Source: Pelistega suis
Lineage (GTDB): Bacteria > Pseudomonadota > Gammaproteobacteria > Burkholderiales > Burkholderiaceae_B
Assembly: GCF_013133795.1 (NCBI RefSeq)
Contig: NZ_JABGBN010000011.1
Coordinates: 1 to 40,352, forward strand
Length of the DNA: 40,352 nucleotides
Direction: 5' to 3'
The notes beneath the pieces were generated by a model. That model did not search any database. It was given only the letters and a program-made list of their open reading frames with translations, and was not told the DNA's origin. Positions 17,560 to 26,437 of this stretch are shown here, piece after piece (position 1 is the first letter of the stretch; the number at the start of each line of letters is the position of its first letter). The position numbers and the translations under genes are program-made.

Positions 17560-18072
17560 ATGAGTGATAGTAAAAATATGTTTGATCAGATTTTTAATGC
17601 TGAACACTTTAAAAACCCTTTCTTTGGTAACGCTGAAGCTTTTCAAAAAGCATGGCAAGATACACTTCAAAAAAATCAAATAGGTTTTAGTCAAAGTTCA
17701 GAACAAAGTATTGAGGAACTAGACAAACGTATCAATGAATTAAAAAGCGTAGAGAACTGGTTAAGCCTTAATCTTTCTATGCTAAAAAATACCATTCAGA
17801 GTTTAGAGTTACAACGCACCAATTTACAGTCTTTACAAGAGATGATGCAAAATAATGATGCATTACAAGCAGCAGGACAACAATGGTGGAACAGCCTACA
17901 AGAGCAGTTTCAAGGCTTTTTAAAAACACAATCAGATATACTGGAACAGTCTCAAAAAAAAGCGGATACCCTAAAATCAGCTCAGAAAGACGCTCCTACA
18001 AGCTCATCAAAGATTGTAAAGAATAAGCCAGCGACTAAAGTTGCCCGTAAAACCTCACTGAAAAAAGGATAA
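17560..18072 (+). CDS. phaM: PhaM-type polyhydroxyalkanoate granule-associated protein
   Basis: In Ralstonia, PhaM activates PHA synthase and links granules to the nucleoid. This 170-residue protein has the diagnostic core ELDKRINELKSVENWLSLNL followed by SMLKNTIQSLELQR (about residues 48-87), a glutamine-rich coiled-coil middle, and a lysine/alanine-rich basic tail (KIVKNKPATKVARKTSLKKG) expected to bind DNA. It starts 5 bases after the Nudix stop. No PHA synthase is in the window, but 3-hydroxybutyrate dehydrogenase and acetyl-CoA synthetase at 35011-37940 fit polyhydroxybutyrate metabolism. The name is by motif recognition. Confidence 0.75.
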   Translation: MSDSKNMFDQIFNAEHFKNPFFGNAEAFQKAWQDTLQKNQIGFSQSSEQSIEELDKRINELKSVENWLSLNLSMLKNTIQSLELQRTNLQSLQEMMQNNDALQAAGQQWWNSLQEQFQGFLKTQSDILEQSQKKADTLKSAQKDAPTSSSKIVKNKPATKVARKTSLKKG

Positions 18073-18090
18073 AATGCACTTATCCTTTTT
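18062..18090 (+). terminator. Terminator-like hairpin overlapping the phaM stop
   Basis: AAAAAGGATAA at 18062-18072, which includes the phaM stop codon, pairs with TTATCCTTTTT at 18080-18090 across a 7-base loop. Only two G-C pairs, and the T run is part of the stem, so termination is probably partial and glmU may also be read from upstream. Confidence 0.4.
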
Positions 18091-18132
18091 ACGAATGCAT
18101 TTTCAATCCACTCAGTTTTTTAAAGTATTTTT

Positions 18133-19509
18133 ATGAAATTAAATATCGTTATTCTCGCTGCTGGTATGGGCAAGCGTATGCAGTCTGATTTACCTAAGGT
18201 ACTACACCGTATCGCTGGTAAGCCTATGCTCTCTCACGTTATTGATAGCGCACGTCAGCTGCAACCCAATAAAATCATCGTTGTTGTTGGTCACGGTGCT
18301 GATACTGTCAAACACTATTTTGCTCAAGAAAATGATTTAGGCTTTGCGCTACAAATGCCTCAACACGGTACAGGTCATGCCGTACAACAAGCCGTTAATC
18401 AATTAGTCGGTGGTGAGAATCCTGAAGATATGACCTTAGTCCTTTATGGTGATGTCCCTCTTGTACAATCTCCAACCCTAACGACACTTTTAAAAACAGC
18501 CGGTACGGGTGTGGGGGTACTGACAGAAACATTAGCAGATGCCACGGGTTATGGCCGTATTGTTCGCGATAGCAAAGGTCTCGTGACTCGTATTGTCGAG
18601 CATAAAGATGCTACTGCTGAAGAACTCGCTATTAAAGAAGTCAATACCGGTATTCTTTGCGCACCTACACGCTTACTAAAAGATTGGTTAACCCGCATTG
18701 ATAATAATAATGCACAAGGTGAATACTACCTCACAGATATCATTGCACTCGCTGTCAAGGACGGCATTCCCGTTAATGCCGCACAGCCAAGTGCTAACTG
18801 GGAAACGCTCGGTGTGAATAGCCGTATTCAACAAGCTCAGCTAGAGCGCTTATGGCAAGCCGAACAAGCACGTCGCCTATTAGAACAAGGTGTCACACTC
18901 GCAGATCCAAATAACTTTAATCTCCGTGGTTCATTACGCTGTGGTCGTGATGTATTTATCGATACGGGTTGCCTATTCGAAGGCGATGTTGTCTTAGCTG
19001 ACGGTGTTCACATCGGCCCCAACTGCGTTTTACGTAATGTCACGCTCGGTGCCAACACCACGGTAGATGCTTTTAGCCATCTAGAACAAGCCACCGCAGA
19101 AAATAATGCAGTGATTGGTCCTTACGCACGTTTACGTCCGGGAGCATCATTAGGTGCTCATAGTCATGTAGGTAATTTCGTCGAGCTGAAAAAAACTCGC
19201 CTAGGCGCATATAGCAAAGCAAACCATCTCAGTTATCTAGGGGATGCAACCATTGGCGAAAAAGTCAATATCGGTGCAGGTACCATTACTTGTAATTATG
19301 ACGGTGTTAATAAATTCCAGACCATTATCGAGGACGGTGCATTCATCGGCTCTGATAGTCAGTTAGTTGCCCCTGTGACTGTAGGCACGAATGCCACAAT
19401 TGGAGCAGGTACTACCTTAACAAAAGATGCGCCAGCAGGTAAACTAACTATATCTCGTGTAAAACAATTCACTATTGAAGGTTGGCAACGCCCTGTGAAA
19501 AAATCATAA
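18133..19509 (+). CDS. glmU: Bifunctional GlcNAc-1-P uridyltransferase / GlcN-1-P acetyltransferase
   Basis: Makes UDP-N-acetylglucosamine for peptidoglycan and lipopolysaccharide. The 458 residues are standard. The N-terminal uridyltransferase domain begins [20 protein letters not shown], with [11 protein letters not shown] and LYGDVPLV. The C-terminal left-handed beta-helix has repeated hexapeptides ([44 protein letters not shown]) and carries the acetyl-CoA site. The ATG at 18133 has poor upstream pairing (AAAGTATTTTT). It is followed by a stable hairpin before the transporter gene. Confidence 0.97.
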   Translation: MKLNIVILAAGMGKRMQSDLPKVLHRIAGKPMLSHVIDSARQLQPNKIIVVVGHGADTVKHYFAQENDLGFALQMPQHGTGHAVQQAVNQLVGGENPEDMTLVLYGDVPLVQSPTLTTLLKTAGTGVGVLTETLADATGYGRIVRDSKGLVTRIVEHKDATAEELAIKEVNTGILCAPTRLLKDWLTRIDNNNAQGEYYLTDIIALAVKDGIPVNAAQPSANWETLGVNSRIQQAQLERLWQAEQARRLLEQGVTLADPNNFNLRGSLRCGRDVFIDTGCLFEGDVVLADGVHIGPNCVLRNVTLGANTTVDAFSHLEQATAENNAVIGPYARLRPGASLGAHSHVGNFVELKKTRLGAYSKANHLSYLGDATIGEKVNIGAGTITCNYDGVNKFQTIIEDGAFIGSDSQLVAPVTVGTNATIGAGTTLTKDAPAGKLTISRVKQFTIEGWQRPVKKS

Positions 19510-19519
19510 AACCGACACA

Positions 19520-19541
19520 AGTCGGATGTTGCCATCCGACT
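19520..19541. terminator. Hairpin between glmU and the transporter gene
   Basis: AGTCGGATG pairs perfectly with CATCCGACT across a TTGC loop (9 base pairs). It has no T run directly after it on the plus strand, so it may stabilise the glmU mRNA 3' end or terminate weakly. It ends only 8 bases before the next start codon, leaving no room for a normal ribosome binding site. Confidence 0.5.
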
Positions 19542-19549
19542 GATAATAT

Positions 19550-20959
19550 ATGGCAATCACAGAAAATATTAAATCAAATTTAAAGGAGACAAGGGAAGCC
19601 CACCCAGAACAAGATGGGCTTCCCACGCCACAACGCTACCTTGCAATCGCTACCCTATTGCTCATTATTGCAATCAGCGTGATTGATAGTAGCATTACCA
19701 ATATTGCGCTACCCACCATTAGCAAAGACTTAAATATTGCGCCAGCTTCAGCAGTTTGGATTGTCAATGCTTATACAATTACCATTATCGCCACGCTCTT
19801 ACCTTTCTCCTCCTTAGCTGAAAAAATAGGATTTAAACGTCTATTACGTATTGGTATTATCATCTTTCTGATTGGAGCAATCGGTAGCATGTTTGCCGAT
19901 ACGCTCTCTCATCTCATCACCACAAGGATTATTCAAGGTTTAGGTTGTTCTGCACTCATGTCTATCTTTGGGGGTTTGGTGCGTCATATTTACCCTCGCC
20001 GCCAATTAGCCTTAGGTATTAGCTTAAATGCCATGATGGTTGGTGCTTCCTCTTTATTAAGCCCTTCTTTAGGGGCATTTATTATAGGTATTGCCTCTTG
20101 GCATTGGATTTATGGATTTGCCATTCCTTTATCCATCATTACCTTTGTTATGACGACCTACGTGCCTCGTGTTAAACGTATTGATAAACGATTTGACTAT
20201 CTTAGTGCTATCCTCAATGCCTTAGCACTCGGTGGTTTTATTGCCGCACTAGACCTTATCTTTAGTCAACCCATATTAAGCGGTATTTTTCTGGCGATTT
20301 CTATCCTAGCGACCTACTTCCTCTATCGTCGCTGTCTAGAACAAGACACACCTCTGGTACCATTTGACTTGCTCAAGATTGTTTCTTTCCGCGATGCCGT
20401 TATCGTATCATCAATGAGTTTTGCATGTGCATCGCTAACAATGATTTCTACACCTTTTTACTTTCAATCAGGCTTAAATATGAGTCCAACGACGGTTGGG
20501 CTACTCTTTAGTTCTTGGCCGATTGCTACGCTGATTGTCGCTCCCATTACGGCCAGACTATCGAATAAATATCCTGCCTCTATCTTGGCAGGTTTAGGCA
20601 GTCTTATGATGGCGATTAGCCTTGCTTGCCTACTCCTCTTGCCTGTAGATAGCCCAGCGATTTATTTTGGTTTCTGCCTATTTGGTGCAGGTCTTGGTTT
20701 CGGTTTTTTCCAGACTCCAAATAATAAAGCTATCTTACTTTCTGCACCACCGCACCGTGCTAGTGCTACTGGTGGTATGCAATCAACCGCACGTCTCTTT
20801 GGTCAGTGCATAGGGACAGCCTTAGTAGCCGTATGCTTTACGCTCAGTACAGAAAATGGGCATTACTACGGTATTATGCTGGCATGTATCGTGATTAGCT
20901 TAGCCAGTTTAGTTAATCTCAGCCGCTATCTCCGCAAGACGGATGTTTCTGTATTCTAA
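19550..20959 (+). CDS. MFS transporter, DHA2 (EmrB/QacA) type drug efflux
   Basis: A 469-residue inner-membrane proton-driven exporter, probably 14 membrane segments. Seen: the first segment with SVIDSSITNIALPTI, motif A-like region LAEKIGFKRLLRIG after segment 2, TRIIQGLGCSALMSIFGG in segment 4, and the second-half FGAGLGFGFFQTPNNKAIL followed by GGMQSTARLFGQ, all typical of DHA2 pumps. Substrate unknown. ATG at 19550 has no recognisable ribosome binding site and no other in-frame start precedes the first membrane segment. An AAAGGAG at about 19582 has no start codon in reach, and a 10-base inverted repeat follows it inside the coding region. It converges on lipA. Confidence 0.88.
   Translation: MAITENIKSNLKETREAHPEQDGLPTPQRYLAIATLLLIIAISVIDSSITNIALPTISKDLNIAPASAVWIVNAYTITIIATLLPFSSLAEKIGFKRLLRIGIIIFLIGAIGSMFADTLSHLITTRIIQGLGCSALMSIFGGLVRHIYPRRQLALGISLNAMMVGASSLLSPSLGAFIIGIASWHWIYGFAIPLSIITFVMTTYVPRVKRIDKRFDYLSAILNALALGGFIAALDLIFSQPILSGIFLAISILATYFLYRRCLEQDTPLVPFDLLKIVSFRDAVIVSSMSFACASLTMISTPFYFQSGLNMSPTTVGLLFSSWPIATLIVAPITARLSNKYPASILAGLGSLMMAISLACLLLLPVDSPAIYFGFCLFGAGLGFGFFQTPNNKAILLSAPPHRASATGGMQSTARLFGQCIGTALVAVCFTLSTENGHYYGIMLACIVISLASLVNLSRYLRKTDVSVF
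19593..19624 (+). other. 10-bp inverted repeat inside the transporter 5' coding region
   Basis: GGGAAGCCCA (19593-19602) and its exact inverse TGGGCTTCCC (19615-19624) flank a 12-base spacer within codons 15-25. In mRNA it would form a stable GC-rich hairpin just after the start; together with the missing ribosome binding site this could limit translation. Role inferred. Confidence 0.45.
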
Positions 20960-20964
20960 TAAAA

Positions 20965-21012
20965 ATTCTGCTCCTCAACTATTGGGCATATCCAATAATG
21001 GAGGAGCAGAAT
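20965..21012. terminator. Bidirectional terminator between transporter and lipA
   Basis: ATTCTGCTCCTC at 20965-20976 pairs with GAGGAGCAGAAT at 21001-21012, and the inner TATTGG pairs with CCAATA. On the minus strand the hairpin is followed by TTTTTATT, a good intrinsic terminator for lipA; on the plus strand a shorter CTTTT follows at a small distance. Confidence 0.85.
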
Positions 21013-21063
21013 GCATCTTTTAAGACAAATAAATACCTCTGCCGATTTCGCCGACAAAGCAAA

Positions 21064-22047
21064 TTAATGTTCAACACCCGCATTATGAGCTTGTTGATCA
21101 GCATGATACGATGAGCGTACCATCGCACCTACTGCCGCATGCGTAAAGCCCATCTTATAGGCCTCCTCTTCAAACATCTTAAAGGTATCTGGATGCACAT
21201 AACGTAGAACCGGCAAATGATGATCCGAAGGCTGCAAATACTGACCAATGGTGAGCATTTCAATATTATGCTCACGCATATCACGCATCACTTGTAAGAT
21301 TTCCTCATCAGTTTCGCCAAGTCCTACCATCAAGCCTGATTTAGTTGGAATATCAGGGTACATTGCCTTAAAATCTTTTAATAACTTTAAGGAATGTAGA
21401 TAATCAGCACCTGGACGTGCCTGCTTATAAAGACGAGGTACTGTTTCTAAGTTATGGTTTAATACATCAGGCAAGCCTTTTGAGAAAATATCTAAGGCTT
21501 TCTCTAAACGACCACGGAAATCAGGGACAAGAACCTCAATCTTCGTCGAGGGTGAACGCTCCCGAATCTCAGTAATACAGTCCACATAATGCTGAGCACC
21601 ACCGTCACGTAAATCATCACGATCAACAGAGGTAATCACCACATAGCGTAATTTCATTGCAGCAATTGACTTGGCTAGATTGCTCGGTTCATTCACATCT
21701 AAAGGATCTGGACGACCATGACCAACATCACAGAATGGGCAACGGCGAGTACACTTATCACCCATAATCATAAAGGTTGCCGTACCACCACCAAAACACT
21801 CTCCGATATTTGGGCAAGAGGCTTCCTCACAAACCGTCACCATATTATTCTCTCGGAGAATACGTTTAATATCATTAAACTTAGAATTGGGAGCAGCCGC
21901 TTTGACACGAATCCATTCAGGCTTCTTAAGCTTTTCAACTGGAATAATCTTGATGGGAATACGTGAAGTTTTCTCAAAAGATTTTTGTTTTTTAGTCGCA
22001 TCATAAGCGACATCTTTATCTGCTGGAGGTAACGTCGTAGTACTCAT
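21064..22047 (-). CDS. lipA: Lipoyl synthase
   Basis: Radical-SAM enzyme that inserts two sulfurs into octanoyl groups on lipoyl domains. The 327 residues contain the auxiliary cluster motif C-X4-C-X5-C ([12 protein letters not shown], about 93-104), the radical-SAM C-X3-C-X2-C (CTRRCPFC, about 119-126), and the C-terminal RSSYHAD whose serine completes the auxiliary cluster. [19 protein letters not shown] is also diagnostic. ATG at 22047; upstream GCAAAGCAGAAT gives a weak ribosome binding site. It would normally follow lipB in this lineage, but here cutA and dsbD sit between on the other strand. Ends at a strong terminator. Confidence 0.97.
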   Translation of the reverse strand: MSTTTLPPADKDVAYDATKKQKSFEKTSRIPIKIIPVEKLKKPEWIRVKAAAPNSKFNDIKRILRENNMVTVCEEASCPNIGECFGGGTATFMIMGDKCTRRCPFCDVGHGRPDPLDVNEPSNLAKSIAAMKLRYVVITSVDRDDLRDGGAQHYVDCITEIRERSPSTKIEVLVPDFRGRLEKALDIFSKGLPDVLNHNLETVPRLYKQARPGADYLHSLKLLKDFKAMYPDIPTKSGLMVGLGETDEEILQVMRDMREHNIEMLTIGQYLQPSDHHLPVLRYVHPDTFKMFEEEAYKMGFTHAAVGAMVRSSYHADQQAHNAGVEH

Positions 22048-22297
22048 ATTCTGCTTTGCAAGGCAACTGTATTGAAATAGTAAACTCTCATTTTAACCCT
22101 GATTGCTTTCACAAGGCGAAAAACCGTATTTTTAGTAGCAGAATTTATCTCTCCAATCTCCTCAGAAAGCCTGTTTACACTTTAAATGTTTCAACTTTTT
22201 ACAATCCGTTTCTATTATCATCATAAACTTGATGAATATCAGTTTCTTTCTATGCATTTCGGCTTATCATAATGGTTTTAGTTTACTAAGCGCGATT

Positions 22298-22633
22298 ATG
22301 CAACACCAAGCTCTGATTATCCAGACGACGGCTCCCGACCTGCTGTTTGCAAAACGTCTAGCTCACATTCTCGTTGAGGATCACCTTGCCGCTTGTGTCC
22401 ATATCGCACATCCGGGCTTATCGCTTTATATGTGGCAAGATAATCTCGAAGGTAGTGAAGAGCTGAGTCTGACAATTAAGACCTCTACCCATACAGCCCA
22501 AGCGTGTATGGATAAGATTCTTGAGCTTCATCCTTATGATTTGCCTGAAATAATTTGTTTGCCGATTATCGGCGGGCATGCGGATTACCTTGCTTGGATT
22601 AGCCAACAAACGCAAACTTCTACTGAGTGCTAA
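22298..22633 (+). CDS. cutA: Divalent-cation tolerance protein CutA
   Basis: A small trimeric cytoplasmic protein of the CutA1 family, linked to copper/divalent metal tolerance; its molecular role is still unclear. The 111-residue length from ATG 22298 is normal, whereas the earlier in-frame ATG (22229) would add 23 residues not found in the family. Seen: LIIQTTAPDLLFAKRLAHIL, LAACVHI, YMWQDNLEGSEELSLTIKT and HPYDLPEIICLPI, the conserved strands. It is followed by dsbD after 2 bases, the same cutA-dsbD pairing as in enterobacteria. Confidence 0.92.
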   Translation: MQHQALIIQTTAPDLLFAKRLAHILVEDHLAACVHIAHPGLSLYMWQDNLEGSEELSLTIKTSTHTAQACMDKILELHPYDLPEIICLPIIGGHADYLAWISQQTQTSTEC

Positions 22634-22635
22634 TT

Positions 22636-24492
22636 ATGGTGTCTCGTTTTTATCACTATTTTCTCATTGCTTTTGCAGTATTGCTTGCTCAGCCTAGCTT
22701 TGCCCAAGATGATTTTCTTGACCCAGAAAAAGCGTTTACTCTATCAGCACAAGTTGATGACTCACAAACTCTGCATATCGACTTTAGTATTGCGCCTGAC
22801 TACTACATGTATCGTGAACGTTTTGAACTTAAAGCCATTGCGACCGATAATACCCATCGTACAATTCCTATCGAACAAGCGCAATTATCCAATGGCGTGG
22901 TTAAGTATGATCCTACTTTCGATAAAGACATGGAGGTCTATCACCATCAGGCCTTATTGGCACTACCTTTAAATAAGTTAGACAACCATGGTCAAGCGTT
23001 CACCCTAGAAGTAACAGCACAAGGCTGTGCAGATGCCGGGTTATGTTATCCCCCCATGTTTTACTACATACCACTCACGCCAACAAGTACAGGGTATGAA
23101 ATCTCTCTTCCTAAACTGGATACAGGGGCGAGTCGTATCGCCTATCATGAAGCGACAATACTTGATAATGATACGGCAACCATAACCAACAGCTCATCAT
23201 TTGACCTATTAAATGCTGGGGATACCGATATTGCACATTGGCTTAATCAAGCCAACCTTTGGCAAATGTTGATGATTGCCTTTGTACTCGGTTTAGCACT
23301 ATCATTTACCCCTTGTGTACTACCGATGTTGCCTATCCTACTTTCTTTAATTGTAGGTACGCAAACTCATGCAACTACTCGTTTTCAAAATCTACGCCTC
23401 ACGCTCTTTTATGTGCTAGGAACCTCTATCGTCTATACCATCTTAGGCGTTATTGCAGCCTCTATTGGTGCAGCATTGGCTAACTGGATTCAAAACCCTT
23501 GGGTTCTCGGTCTTTTTGCACTCTTTTTAGTGCTTTTTGGTATTGCCATGTTGGGGGCTTACAATCTACAAGTTCCTGCGAGCATTCAAACCAAACTCAA
23601 TCATTTTGTAAATAAATTACCCGCAGGTAAAAATGGAGGAGCCTTATTAATGGGCATGCTCTCTGCGCTTATCTGCGGCCCTTGTGTTGCTGCACCTTTA
23701 GCAGGGATACTGCTCTTTATTTCTCAGACAGGGGATATCACAACAGGGGGCTTAATTTTATTTGTCTTAGCATGGGGACAAGGGGCTTCTTTAATTTTAT
23801 TAGGGTCAAGTTCTGGCGCTCTTTTACCCCGTGCAGGGATGTGGATGAATACGGTTAAACAAGTTTGTGGCTTGTTGTTATTTGCTGCTGCACTTTGGAT
23901 GGTATCCCCTCTACTCCCTCCATGGCTACCGATGGTTTTATGGGCAGCCTTAGCACTCGCATTTGCCTATATTATTGGGACATTTAGAAACTACCAATCC
24001 CGCTCTTTTGTAAACATTCTTTTAAAGCTACTCGGTGGGTTGGCCGTAGCATGGGCGATTATGCTTTGCATCGGTTTAGCCATGGGATCGCGTAGCGTCC
24101 TACATCCTTTAAAAGTCAGTAGTAGCAGTGACCATGTTCAGTTTACTCGCATCAGCGCTTTGGATGAATTAAAAGGTATTCTTGCTAAAACGGATAAACC
24201 TGTCTTATTAGACTTCTATGCAGATTGGTGTATCTCTTGCCTAGAAATGGAAAAATTCACCTTTACCGATACCCATGTCCAAAGTCTAATGAATCAAATG
24301 CAGTTACTACAAGTCGATGTGACTAAAAACACCGCACAAGACCGTGAATTACTCAAAGCGTTTAAACTCTTTGGGCCTCCGGGTATTATCTTCTTTGACA
24401 AAAAAGGACAAGAGAATCGTACTATCCGTGTCATTGGTTTCCAAAATGCGGAACGCTTTAGTCAAAACTTAGAAAAGGTCTTAAACAATTAA
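22636..24492 (+). CDS. dsbD: Thiol:disulfide interchange protein DsbD
   Basis: Carries electrons from cytoplasmic thioredoxin across the inner membrane to periplasmic DsbC, DsbG and CcmG. The 618 residues comprise a signal peptide (about 1-23, ending PSFA), the periplasmic alpha domain with cysteines in GCADAGLCYPP (131 and 137), an eight-segment membrane domain with paired cysteines in FTPCVLPMLP and ICGPCVAAPLAG, and a C-terminal thioredoxin-like gamma domain with WCISC (Cys532, Cys535). A GTG at 22627 is possible, but the ATG at 22636 has GAG at usable spacing and gives a normal signal peptide. The start lies 2 bases after the cutA stop. It could also supply reductant to the Sco protein at 16098-16673. 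Confidence 0.95.
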   Translation: MVSRFYHYFLIAFAVLLAQPSFAQDDFLDPEKAFTLSAQVDDSQTLHIDFSIAPDYYMYRERFELKAIATDNTHRTIPIEQAQLSNGVVKYDPTFDKDMEVYHHQALLALPLNKLDNHGQAFTLEVTAQGCADAGLCYPPMFYYIPLTPTSTGYEISLPKLDTGASRIAYHEATILDNDTATITNSSSFDLLNAGDTDIAHWLNQANLWQMLMIAFVLGLALSFTPCVLPMLPILLSLIVGTQTHATTRFQNLRLTLFYVLGTSIVYTILGVIAASIGAALANWIQNPWVLGLFALFLVLFGIAMLGAYNLQVPASIQTKLNHFVNKLPAGKNGGALLMGMLSALICGPCVAAPLAGILLFISQTGDITTGGLILFVLAWGQGASLILLGSSSGALLPRAGMWMNTVKQVCGLLLFAAALWMVSPLLPPWLPMVLWAALALAFAYIIGTFRNYQSRSFVNILLKLLGGLAVAWAIMLCIGLAMGSRSVLHPLKVSSSSDHVQFTRISALDELKGILAKTDKPVLLDFYADWCISCLEMEKFTFTDTHVQSLMNQMQLLQVDVTKNTAQDRELLKAFKLFGPPGIIFFDKKGQENRTIRVIGFQNAERFSQNLEKVLNN

Positions 24493-24528
24493 GTGTAATA
24501 CTAAGATAAGTTTAAAAAATAGGGGTGG

Positions 24529-25179
24529 TTATGCAATGGCTTGATGCTGCTCAATCAAATGAATCAATCGAGCACTTAAGGAATCCGCCACCGCTTGCCA
24601 CTCTGCATTAACGCCTAGGCTAAACATATCAATAGTTTGCAAACCTGCATAACCACAAGGATTAATCCCATAAAACGGGCTTAAATCCATATTAACATTT
24701 AACGATAGTCCGTGATAGGTACAGCCATTACTCACTTTAACCCCTAACGCCGCTATTTTGGCTAAATCAAGCGGCATGCCCTGTGCTTGATAAGGCACAT
24801 ATACGCCCGGGGCACCCTCCTTACGCTGAGCATGCCTTATGCCAAATTCTGCTAATGTTTGGATAATGGCTTCTTCAAGAAGATTCACATAGTCGCGAAC
24901 AAATAATTGTACACGGTGAAGATTAATCAGGGGATAGAGAACAATTTGCCCCGGACCGTGATAAGTCACTTGCCCACCCCGATTACTACGAATAATAGGG
25001 ATATTTTTTGGGTTTAAAATATGCTCTGGCTTACCCGCTTGCCCCAGCGTATAAACAGGGGCATGCTCTACCTGCCAAAGTTCATCCTCAGTCTCGGTGG
25101 TACGGTTAGCCGTAAACGCTCGCATTGCATCAAACGTTGCTTGATAATCTGCTAAACCGTCCAGCCTTTTAATTTGCAT
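24529..25179 (-). CDS. lipB: Lipoyl(octanoyl) transferase
   Basis: Moves octanoyl groups from acyl carrier protein to the lipoyl domains of 2-oxoacid dehydrogenases and GcvH. The 216-residue protein shows [12 protein letters not shown] (67-78), the catalytic lysine in [12 protein letters not shown] (Lys148) and the catalytic cysteine in INPCGYAGL (Cys175). It follows ybeD by 17 bases on the same strand. Its partner lipA lies about 2.5 kb further on in the same direction, separated by the oppositely oriented cutA-dsbD. It converges on dsbD with only 36 bases between the stops. Confidence 0.96.
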   Translation of the reverse strand: MQIKRLDGLADYQATFDAMRAFTANRTTETEDELWQVEHAPVYTLGQAGKPEHILNPKNIPIIRSNRGGQVTYHGPGQIVLYPLINLHRVQLFVRDYVNLLEEAIIQTLAEFGIRHAQRKEGAPGVYVPYQAQGMPLDLAKIAALGVKVSNGCTYHGLSLNVNMDLSPFYGINPCGYAGLQTIDMFSLGVNAEWQAVADSLSARLIHLIEQHQAIA

Positions 25180-25196
25180 AATGCGCCGTTACGCTC

Positions 25197-25550
25197 TTAT
25201 AGGACAACTTTAACTAACTCATGTGCATGCAAGGTACGATAAATCGTATCCAACTGCTCACGAGAAGTAGCACGCACCGTGAGTGTCAAACCAGTATAGT
25301 TACCCTTAGCACTAGGACGCACCTCAATGGTTTCTCTTTGAAACTCAGGGTCATGTAGCAACACCAACTCGACTAACGCATCAATCAGTTCTGGATGGGA
25401 TTGAGCCATCACTTTAATAGGAAAATCTGATGGATATTCAATCAACGATTCTTCTGGTGGGATTTCTTTTAAACCAAAAGGATTATTTGGATCGACTGCT
25501 TCACGCAAACGAGCCAATTGCTCAGCACTTAATGTTTTTTCTGTACTCAT
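25197..25550 (-). CDS. ybeD: YbeD/DUF493 family protein
   Basis: Small cytoplasmic protein (117 residues) of UPF0250/DUF493, a ferredoxin-like fold suspected of a regulatory role in lipoate or cell-wall metabolism because it sits between dacA/dacC and lipB in many proteobacteria. Seen: LIEYPSDFPIKVMAQ, the core strand with DFPIKV, and YTGLTLTVRATSREQLDTIY followed by a short helix and VLHAHELVKVVL-like end, as in the family. Its ATG overlaps the stop of the aminotransferase gene by 4 bases (ATGA). No enzyme function is known. Confidence 0.88.
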   Translation of the reverse strand: MSTEKTLSAEQLARLREAVDPNNPFGLKEIPPEESLIEYPSDFPIKVMAQSHPELIDALVELVLLHDPEFQRETIEVRPSAKGNYTGLTLTVRATSREQLDTIYRTLHAHELVKVVL

Positions 25551-26425
25551 AATGCAGCTAACACCTCATCGTATGCTTGTCGTAATTTTTTGAATACAGG
25601 TCCTGGTACACCAGCACCCACAGGCTTATGGTCATAAGTAGTGATAGCAACTACTTCACGCATAGCAGCAGTCAGTAATAACTCTTCTGCCGTATCGACT
25701 TCTTCTTTGGTAATATCACGCTCTTCAAAAGGCACGCCAGTCTTTTTCGCCAAGTCTTCTAATAAGCTATAACGCACACCTTCTAAAATACGATTATCAC
25801 GCTTGGGTGCTAATAACGTACCATTTTTAACGACCCAGATATTGGCTGAGGCACCCTCAGTCATCAGACCGTCGCGGAACTGAATAACATCCTGTACACC
25901 ATTGGCTACGGCATATTGTTTTGCTAACACATTGCCCAATAGTGAAATAGACTTCACATCACAATGCAACCAACGCTCATCAAGGAAGCTTAAGGCTTTA
26001 ATCCCTACAGTACGCTCTTGTTCTGTTAAGCGTTTAAAAGGTGAGGTCATGGCAAAAATTGTCGGTGTCACTGGTGGATTAGGGAAAGGATGATCACGTT
26101 TTGCCACACCACGGGTTACTTGTAGATAAACATAGTTATCTTCCCATGGCGACTGCTCAATCATGCTGCGCATAAGATTTTCCCAGAAAGCAGCGTCTTT
26201 ACCTGTTTGAATACCAATCTTATCCAGACTACGCATTAAACGTGCTACGTGTTCTTTCAAACGGAAAGGCTTACGGTTATATCCCGGCACAACCTCATAA
26301 ATACCGTCACCAAAGATAAACCCGCGATCCAGCACAGAGATTTTTGCCTCGCTTAATGGTAAATATTCACCGTTTAAATAGACGGTACTGTCCTGGGTAA
26401 TCCCTTGAATCAAAAAATCTGTCAT
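25547..26425 (-). CDS. dat: Class IV aminotransferase, probable D-amino acid aminotransferase
   Basis: PLP-dependent aminotransferase of fold type IV. Dat-type enzymes interconvert D-alanine and D-glutamate, which fits a place next to the D-alanyl-D-alanine carboxypeptidase gene. The 292 residues show VYLNGEYLPLSEAKISVLDRGFIFGDGIYE at the N-terminus, the PLP lysine in CDVKSISLLGNVLAK (about 145), and EGASANIWVVKNG. A TTG at 26437 would add four residues; the ATG at 26425, preceded by GAGAAG, is better. A branched-chain aminotransferase (IlvE) or aminodeoxychorismate lyase is possible on fold alone, but DVKSxxLLGN favours Dat. It overlaps ybeD by 4 bases. Confidence 0.78.
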   Translation of the reverse strand: MTDFLIQGITQDSTVYLNGEYLPLSEAKISVLDRGFIFGDGIYEVVPGYNRKPFRLKEHVARLMRSLDKIGIQTGKDAAFWENLMRSMIEQSPWEDNYVYLQVTRGVAKRDHPFPNPPVTPTIFAMTSPFKRLTEQERTVGIKALSFLDERWLHCDVKSISLLGNVLAKQYAVANGVQDVIQFRDGLMTEGASANIWVVKNGTLLAPKRDNRILEGVRYSLLEDLAKKTGVPFEERDITKEEVDTAEELLLTAAMREVVAITTYDHKPVGAGVPGPVFKKLRQAYDEVLAAL

Positions 26426-26437
26426 ATTACTTCTCAA

